10,428 nt of DNA from Clostridiales bacterium (GTDB taxonomy: Bacteria > Bacillota_A > Clostridia > Christensenellales > CAG-917). The DNA is taken from the NCBI GenBank assembly GCA_031282095.1, contig JAITEJ010000031.1, positions 1 through 10,428 on the forward strand, read 5' to 3'. The translations under genes were made by a program, and so were the position numbers. The number at the start of each line of letters is the position of its first letter. Positions within the stretch are counted from its first letter, which is position 1. The notes under the pieces were generated by a model. That model saw only the letters and a list, made by a program, of their open reading frames with translations. It did not search any database and had not been told where the DNA came from. Positions 6,988-10,428 of the stretch are shown here, one piece after another.

Positions 6988-7319
6988 TGATAAGACAAAA
7001 CGCGGTTTAATATCCCTTTCTATCTTTTTAGTGGTCGCCCCTTCGACGAAAAGACCGATCTTTCTAATAACGCAAAACGCGGTTTTATATTTTGTCAGAC
7101 TTTTCAAACGGTCTCCTACCGTAACGAAAAGTGCGAACCATCTAATAACGCAAAGTGCGTTTTTGTCTTTCACCGGACTTTTCAAACAATTGCCCGCCGT
7201 AACGAAAAACCCGATCTCGCTGATAACGCAAAACGCGTTTTATCATGTACGACCTTTTCTGCGGTTGCCGTCCGCAACTGAAAGACCGGCTACTATGACA
7301 GTGCAAAACACGTCTTTTA
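6988..7319 (-). repeat. Degenerate 78-bp tandem array in the purD-purL gap
   Basis: The gene-free gap 6863-7316 is mostly a tandem array. The landmark TAACGCAAAACGCG (plus strand) or a close variant recurs near 6991, 7068, 7146, 7224 and 7297, giving steps of about 77, 78, 78 and 75 bp. A second shared segment, ACTTTTCAAAC, recurs at 7099 and 7177. A decayed extra unit may extend left to about 6925. Each unit carries a short near-palindrome (AAAACGCGTTTT or AAAACGCGGTTTT). The array starts at the purD stop codon and ends about 120 bp before purL. One minus frame is open through about 87 codons, with a 26-residue period containing AFCVIR and LFVT, but it has no credible start or ribosome site. 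This is not a CRISPR: the whole unit is degenerate and there is no constant repeat with unique spacers. Confidence 0.85.
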
Positions 7320-8597
7320 TTTGCCGTCTAAGGCTTCCAACGCCTTCTTTCCTATGTCCTTTCTGTAGTACATTCCTTCAAAGGACACGTTCTTCACGTA
7401 TTTATAGGATTTTTCCACAGCCTTTTCCAAAGCCTCGGCGACGGACACTACTCCTAAAACTCTGCCGCCCGCCGTCACGGTCTTGCCGTCCTTGATTGCG
7501 GTGCCCGCATGACAGAAAAACACGTCCGCGTCGTCCGCGTCCGCTATCGTTATCGGAAAACCCTTTTTATACCGACCGGGATAGCCGCCGGACGTAACGC
7601 AAAGACAACACGCCGCCTTGTCCGAATATTCAATTTTCATATCCGCAAGACGTTCTTCCGCCACGGCGCGCATTATCTCGAACAAATCGGTTTTCAGCAA
7701 AGCAAGCACTACCTGCGCTTCCGGGTCTCCGAATCTGCAATTATATTCTATTACCTTCGGACCGTCCTCGGTAAGCATGAGCCCGAAATAAAGGCAGCCC
7801 TTAAACGGTCGCCCTTCCGCGCGCATCGCCTCCGCCGTAGGCAGAAAGATTTCCCGCATACAACGCGCCGCGATCTCCTCCGTATAATACGGATTAGGCG
7901 CGATTGTTCCCATTCCGCCGGTGTTCAAACCCGTGTCGCCGTCCCCCGCCCTCTTGTGGTCCATCGACGACAGCATCGGAACCACGGTTTTTCCGTCCGT
8001 AAAACTTAAGACGGACACTTCGGGTCCCGTCAGAAACTCCTCGACCACTATACGATCGCCGCTGCTGCCGAACATTTTGCCGTTCATTATCGAATTTACG
8101 GCGCGTTCGGCTTCATCAAGGTCGTTTGCGATTATAACGCCTTTTCCGAGGGCGAGTCCGTCCGCTTTTATGACGACGGGATATTTATTTTCCCCGGCTA
8201 TGCAGCTTATAGCGGCGGCGGAGTCGGTAAAAACCCGGTATTTCGCGGAAGGTATGCCGTATTTTTGCATGAGTTCCTTGGAAAAAACCTTGCTGCCCTC
8301 TATAATCGCCGCTTTCTTGTCGGGGCCGAAGCAAGGAACGCCTATTTTATTCAGAGCGTCCGTCGCGCCCAAAACCAACGGATCGTCCGGCGCGACGACG
8401 GCAAAGTCTATGCCGTTGTTCCGCGCAAATTCCGCTATGCCGTCTATGTCGGTCGCGGACAGCGGTATACATTCCGCAAGTTCGGCTATGCCTCCGTTGC
8501 CCGGAATCGCGCAGAGCTTGTCAATTTGATTGCTCTCCGCGAGTTTTTTTATTATCGCGTGTTCGCGGCCTCCGCCGCCGATTACCAAAACATTCAT
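7317..8597 (-). CDS. purD: Phosphoribosylamine-glycine ligase (GAR synthetase)
   Basis: Joins glycine to phosphoribosylamine using ATP, step 2 of purine synthesis. The 426 residues match the usual length (about 425-430). The N-terminal Rossmann-like motif is VLVIGGGGREHA (3-14). The ATP-grasp part holds KADGLALGKGV (144-154), VVEEFLTGPEVS (184-195), LNTGGMG (224-230) and the PurD signature RFGDPEAQ (288-295). The start was set at 8595-8597 because the family begins MxVLVIGGGGREHA. The frame is open for another 39 codons upstream, but that stretch overlaps the transformylase gene and has no family likeness. The ribosome site is weak (AGGA about 14 nt upstream), so translation may depend on the preceding gene. 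The stop (7317-7319) lies inside the last unit of a tandem repeat array that fills the gap to purL. Confidence 0.97.
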   Translation of the reverse strand: MNVLVIGGGGREHAIIKKLAESNQIDKLCAIPGNGGIAELAECIPLSATDIDGIAEFARNNGIDFAVVAPDDPLVLGATDALNKIGVPCFGPDKKAAIIEGSKVFSKELMQKYGIPSAKYRVFTDSAAAISCIAGENKYPVVIKADGLALGKGVIIANDLDEAERAVNSIMNGKMFGSSGDRIVVEEFLTGPEVSVLSFTDGKTVVPMLSSMDHKRAGDGDTGLNTGGMGTIAPNPYYTEEIAARCMREIFLPTAEAMRAEGRPFKGCLYFGLMLTEDGPKVIEYNCRFGDPEAQVVLALLKTDLFEIMRAVAEERLADMKIEYSDKAACCLCVTSGGYPGRYKKGFPITIADADDADVFFCHAGTAIKDGKTVTAGGRVLGVVSVAEALEKAVEKSYKYVKNVSFEGMYYRKDIGKKALEALDGK

Positions 8598-8656
8598 GAT
8601 TCGTATTTTTTGTCCTATACGGGACCGATTATTTTTGCCGCAACGTTCCCTCTTTA

Positions 8657-9829
8657 TCAGTGATGGAACAACCGCGTCCCTATGAACGCCGCCGCGATAC
8701 CCGCTCTGTCGCACGCTTCGATTACGGCGTCGTCGCGAATGGAACCGCCCGGCTCGGCGATATAGCTTACTCCGCTTTTGGCCGCGCGCTCAATATTGTC
8801 GGAAAACGGAAAAAACGCGTCGCTTCCCAAAGAAACTCCCGTTATTCGCGCAAGATAGGCTTTCTTTTCCCGCTTGGTTAACGGTTTGGGCCGAACGGTG
8901 AACAGTCTTTGCCATTCGCCGTCGCGGATGATGTCGCCGCAGTCGTCGGAAATGTAAATATCTATCGCGTTATCGCGGTCGGGTCTGCCTATATCCTCAC
9001 GGAAAGGAAGCGCAAGCACCTTTTTATGCTGACGCAGAAACCAAATATCCGCCTTGTTTCCCGCCAAACGCGTGCAATGTATGCGCGATTGCTGACCCGC
9101 GCCCACGCCTACCGTCTGCCCATTATACGTATAGCAAACGGAATTCGATTGCGTGTACTTCAAGGTTATGAGGGCGATTATAAGGTCGGTTTCGGCGTCC
9201 GCGGGAATGTCTTTTTTCGTCGTAACCACGTTTTGAAGCAAAGATTTATCTATTTTTATCTCGTTTCTGCCTTGCTCGAACGTCACGCCGAAAACATCCT
9301 TGCACTCTACGGGAGCGGGTCTGTAGCCGGGATCGATTTCGACGACGTTATACGCCCCCTTGCGTTTCGCGGACAGAATGGACAGCGCTTCGGGAGTATA
9401 GCCAGGTGCGATTACGCCGTCGGACACTTCCTTTGCGAGTACTTTGGCGGTGGATTCGTCGCACACTGCGGATAAAGCCGCCCAATCTCCGAAAGAGGAC
9501 ATACGGTCGGAGCTACGCGCGCGGACATATGCGCACGCCAACGGAGAAAGCTCCGCGCCGTCCGCAAAAAACGCTTTTTTCATGGTTTCCGAAAGGGGCA
9601 GACCGATTGCCGCGCCCGCCGGGCTTACATGCTTAAAAGAGGCAGCCGCGGGCAGTCCCGTAGCCTCCTCAAGCTCCTTAACAAGCTGCCACGAGTTGAA
9701 CGCGTCTAAAAAGTTTATGTATCCGGGTTTGCCGCAAAGCACCTTTACGGGAAGCTCCCCTTCTTTCATAAAAATCCGCGCCGGCTTTTGGTTGGGATTA
9801 CAGCCGTATTTTAATTCCAATTCTTGCAT
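8657..9829 (-). CDS. purH: AICAR transformylase, stand-alone (PurH C-terminal domain only)
   Basis: Formylates AICAR with 10-formyltetrahydrofolate to give FAICAR, the step before IMP. The protein has 390 residues and begins directly with LKYGCNPNQ (residues 6-14), which is where the transformylase half of a normal PurH of about 510 residues begins. The N-terminal IMP cyclohydrolase domain is absent. Visible family motifs are ASFKHVSPAGAA (63-74, holding the Lys-His pair K66-H67 that matches the catalytic pair of the family), GVGAGQQSRI (241-250), GSDAFFPFSDNIE (335-347) and AEPGGSIRDD (358-367), with the usual C-terminal IGTRLFHH. The start at 9829 is supported by AAAGGA about 10 nt upstream. 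The missing cyclohydrolase activity is supplied by the gene just upstream. It is not a truncation: both ends fit the known short family of about 390 residues. It ends 59 bp before purD and is probably cotranscribed with it. Confidence 0.95.
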   Translation of the reverse strand: MQELELKYGCNPNQKPARIFMKEGELPVKVLCGKPGYINFLDAFNSWQLVKELEEATGLPAAASFKHVSPAGAAIGLPLSETMKKAFFADGAELSPLACAYVRARSSDRMSSFGDWAALSAVCDESTAKVLAKEVSDGVIAPGYTPEALSILSAKRKGAYNVVEIDPGYRPAPVECKDVFGVTFEQGRNEIKIDKSLLQNVVTTKKDIPADAETDLIIALITLKYTQSNSVCYTYNGQTVGVGAGQQSRIHCTRLAGNKADIWFLRQHKKVLALPFREDIGRPDRDNAIDIYISDDCGDIIRDGEWQRLFTVRPKPLTKREKKAYLARITGVSLGSDAFFPFSDNIERAAKSGVSYIAEPGGSIRDDAVIEACDRAGIAAAFIGTRLFHH

Positions 9830-9953
9830 TCGTTTTTATTCCTTTAAGATTATTTTATCCGATAAGCGCTAGCCGGGTCTGTTCGGAAAATAAAAGTACA
9901 GCCGTACTGAAGGCTATGCCCGAAGTCGGTAAGAAGTCTTCTCATCGGTCTTT

Positions 9954-10428
9954 TTACCGATTCTTTCCTTCTATCCGCGTTATGCTTTCACGGCTTTTTA
10001 AATCCACGTAACGCACGTAAAGCGCGACCTTGTTTTCAGAATTTAACGCCGACCACAATTCCGCGGTGAAAGAGTCTATGTCCCCCGCTCCGGAGATGTC
10101 AACATCCGAGGGTTCTCCCTCAAAAGACGGAAGAGGGTCGCCGTCGCCCGCATAGGTGTGGATGAGCCGCGCTTTGCCGCTTTTAATGCCGTCGTAATGA
10201 AAATGCAGGCGCTGACACGTGCCGTACACTCCTCTCTTTAAAATGCTCATTGAAAATTTAAAAACTCCGTTTCCCACGGTGGTAACCGAACTTATCCGCG
10301 GAGTGTAGTTCGGCGCGTCCGGCTCATACTCGCGGGTTTGAAGCGCCTGCGCCATAGTCTTTTTTTCAGATATGTATGCCGCTATCGTGTCGGTTTGATT
10401 GCCGTTTGTCACGATTATGTCGTCGTTG
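9954..10428 (-). CDS. purO: IMP cyclohydrolase, PurO-type, C-terminal part (cut by window edge)
   Basis: This enzyme closes the ring of FAICAR to give IMP, the last step of de novo purine synthesis, in the cytoplasm. About 157 codons are visible. The frame stays open to the right edge, where it reads NDDIIVTNGNQTDTI, so the start and roughly a third of the protein (family about 230-240 residues) lie outside. The recognised family features are TNGNQTDTI, and REYEPDAPNYTPRIS soon after it, both typical of the archaeal-type IMP cyclohydrolase family and unlike the N-terminal domain of PurH. A GTG at 10410-10412 lies inside the conserved region and is not the start. The stop is TAA at 9954-9956. 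The neighbour 124 bp downstream is the matching transformylase without a cyclohydrolase domain, which supports the call. The family is recognised from memory of its motifs, not from a search. The symbol follows the archaeal name. Confidence 0.85.
   Translation of the reverse strand, partial: NDDIIVTNGNQTDTIAAYISEKKTMAQALQTREYEPDAPNYTPRISSVTTVGNGVFKFSMSILKRGVYGTCQRLHFHYDGIKSGKARLIHTYAGDGDPLPSFEGEPSDVDISGAGDIDSFTAELWSALNSENKVALYVRYVDLKSRESITRIEGKNR

Noticed and set aside
6979..7185. 68-codon frame with repeated FCVIR units as a small repeat protein
   Set aside because: It begins at a TTG in the middle of a repeat unit, without a ribosome site, and the openness follows from the 78-bp period. 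Kept as a repeat, not a gene.
6988..7319. CRISPR array
   Set aside because: The whole 78-bp unit is repeated with scattered changes. There is no constant repeat alternating with unique spacers, and no cas gene is near.
8598..8714. N-terminal extension of PurD by 39 residues
   Set aside because: It overlaps the transformylase gene, is not like PurD, and the family start MNVLVIGGGG lies at 8597.
9927..9959. Attenuator or riboswitch between the cyclohydrolase and transformylase genes
   Set aside because: Only an imperfect 10-bp stem is seen, with an A-C mismatch on the transcribed strand. It overlaps the upstream stop codon, and no known riboswitch core is present.

Overview
All recognisable genes lie on the minus strand, so transcription runs from right to left. 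The window looks like part of the chromosome of an uncultured Clostridia-type Firmicute. This is inferred from three things: a single-chain PurL of 1234 residues of the clostridial type, a free-standing 390-residue AICAR transformylase paired with a PurO-type IMP cyclohydrolase instead of bifunctional PurH, and AAAGG-like ribosome binding sites. The genus cannot be named from the sequence alone.

Layout, right to left. 10428-9954 is the C-terminal part of an IMP cyclohydrolase cut by the window edge. 9829-8657 is the AICAR transformylase (PurH C-terminal half only). 8597-7317 is GAR synthetase PurD. 7316-6863 is a gene-free gap filled by a degenerate 78-bp tandem array. 6862-3158 is FGAM synthase PurL. 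3157-2631 is a gene-free gap holding a decayed copy of the purL tail, a cluster of hairpins and a degenerate 65-69-bp repeat array. 2630-966 is one ORF joining a complete proline-pathway enzyme (ProC) to a complete RNase HI through a repeat-built linker. 965-701 carries a decayed copy of the RNase H tail. 700-239 is a small secreted protein of unknown function. 238-1 carries a decayed copy of that protein's tail.

The first four genes are a purine biosynthesis cluster: PurD (step 2), PurL (step 4), AICAR transformylase (step 9) and IMP cyclohydrolase (step 10), close together and probably cotranscribed. No promoter, riboswitch or clear Rho-independent terminator can be seen, so control probably lies upstream of the window.

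The unusual content is the repeat behaviour of the left two thirds. In three consecutive transcription units (purL, proC-rnhA, the secreted protein) a diverged copy of the 3' end of the coding sequence sits 121-163 bp downstream of the original. Two intergenic gaps hold tandem arrays. The proC-rnhA linker is built of 15-residue and 28-residue repeats. A run of nine A residues in that linker is placed so that slippage by one base in either direction would stop translation almost at once and release ProC alone. A reasonable inference is that local duplication at gene ends is frequent in this genome, and that such a repeat region became the coding linker that fused proC to rnhA.
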